Source: CAYLJJ01 sp964384025
Lineage (GTDB): Bacteria > Myxococcota_A > Bradymonadia > UBA7976 > UBA1532
Direction of reading: 5' to 3'
DNA length: 64,000 nucleotides
NCBI GenBank assembly: GCA_964384025.1
Contig: CAYLJJ010000020.1
Span: forward strand, 8,696-72,695
This document shows, one piece after another, positions 63,941 through 64,000 of this stretch. The notes below the pieces were generated by a model that made no database searches, had not been told where the DNA came from, and saw nothing but the letters and a program-made list of their open reading frames with translations. The first letter of the stretch is position 1. Each line of letters opens with the position of its first letter. Position numbers and translations under genes: made by a program.

Positions 63941-64000
<60 letters not shown>

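Overview
The window looks like a piece of a Myxococcota genome (Bradymonadia-like or another deltaproteobacterial-type lineage), moderately GC-rich and densely packed. Evidence: many secreted cysteine-rich proteins with MopE-type Asp/Cys repeats (CNGxDDDCDGxIDE) and CGDGxxxxGEECDDGN repeats; three proteins ending in a MYXO-CTERM-like tail (Cys-containing motif, hydrophobic segment, Arg cluster); many lipoproteins with acidic linkers; and a Ser/Thr kinase fused to a zinc ribbon. No rRNA, tRNA, CRISPR array, insertion sequence or prophage was seen. The last 47 bases are pure G and are almost certainly an assembly or sequencing artefact, so the natural sequence ends near 63,940.

Layout. 1-1044 (minus): an energy-coupling-factor transporter module (T component and the start of its ATPase). 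1138-4710: a large MopE-type lipoprotein with an AT-rich interior. 4721-6905 (minus): two polysaccharide-initiation enzymes behind an AT-rich leader with a Fur-like box. 7227-14577: a cluster of secreted proteins (matrixin-like metalloprotease and partner, an EF-hand lipoprotein, a toroid/TSP3/Cys-rich MYXO-CTERM protein) ending in a decayed, internally deleted copy of the last gene. 14578-16858 (minus): MlaE and MlaD lipid-transport subunits without an ATPase. 16998-20968: TrkA and TrkH potassium uptake, then a CaCA cation exchanger. 21136-25885 (minus): a secreted PHP phosphoesterase, then a hybrid histidine kinase preceded by a PhnD-type binding protein, probably a sensor pair and possibly acquired. 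26064-27835: a gene remnant, a di-haem lipoprotein with a hexapeptide-repeat linker, and small uncertain ORFs.

27908-33566 is the clearest pathway: a maltoporin-like outer-membrane porin, two GH13 amylase-family lipoproteins and a tiny Gly/Ser-rich lipoprotein in one tightly coupled operon, which reads as a cell-surface starch/maltodextrin utilisation unit. It is followed by a tricorn-like protease (minus), an unknown lipoprotein, MutM, a ferredoxin-like Fe-S protein and a 1531-aa Cys-rich repeat protein. 45834-50700 (minus) holds an ADP-ribosylglycohydrolase with an unknown N-terminal domain and the TldD/TldE protease pair with a small conserved-looking partner. After a zinc-ribbon Ser/Thr kinase, the window ends in a minus-strand operon of three overlapping genes: a very large beta-rich protein of unknown function (5' end missing), a 1924-residue alpha-2-macroglobulin homologue whose thioester cysteine is replaced by Asn, and penicillin-binding protein 1C.

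The most promising items for novelty are the unknown-A2M-PbpC operon, the surface starch operon with its Gly/Ser lipoprotein, the mosaic MopE gene, and the interrupted Cys-repeat MYXO-CTERM protein. All functional assignments come from reading motifs by eye; no database search was run.
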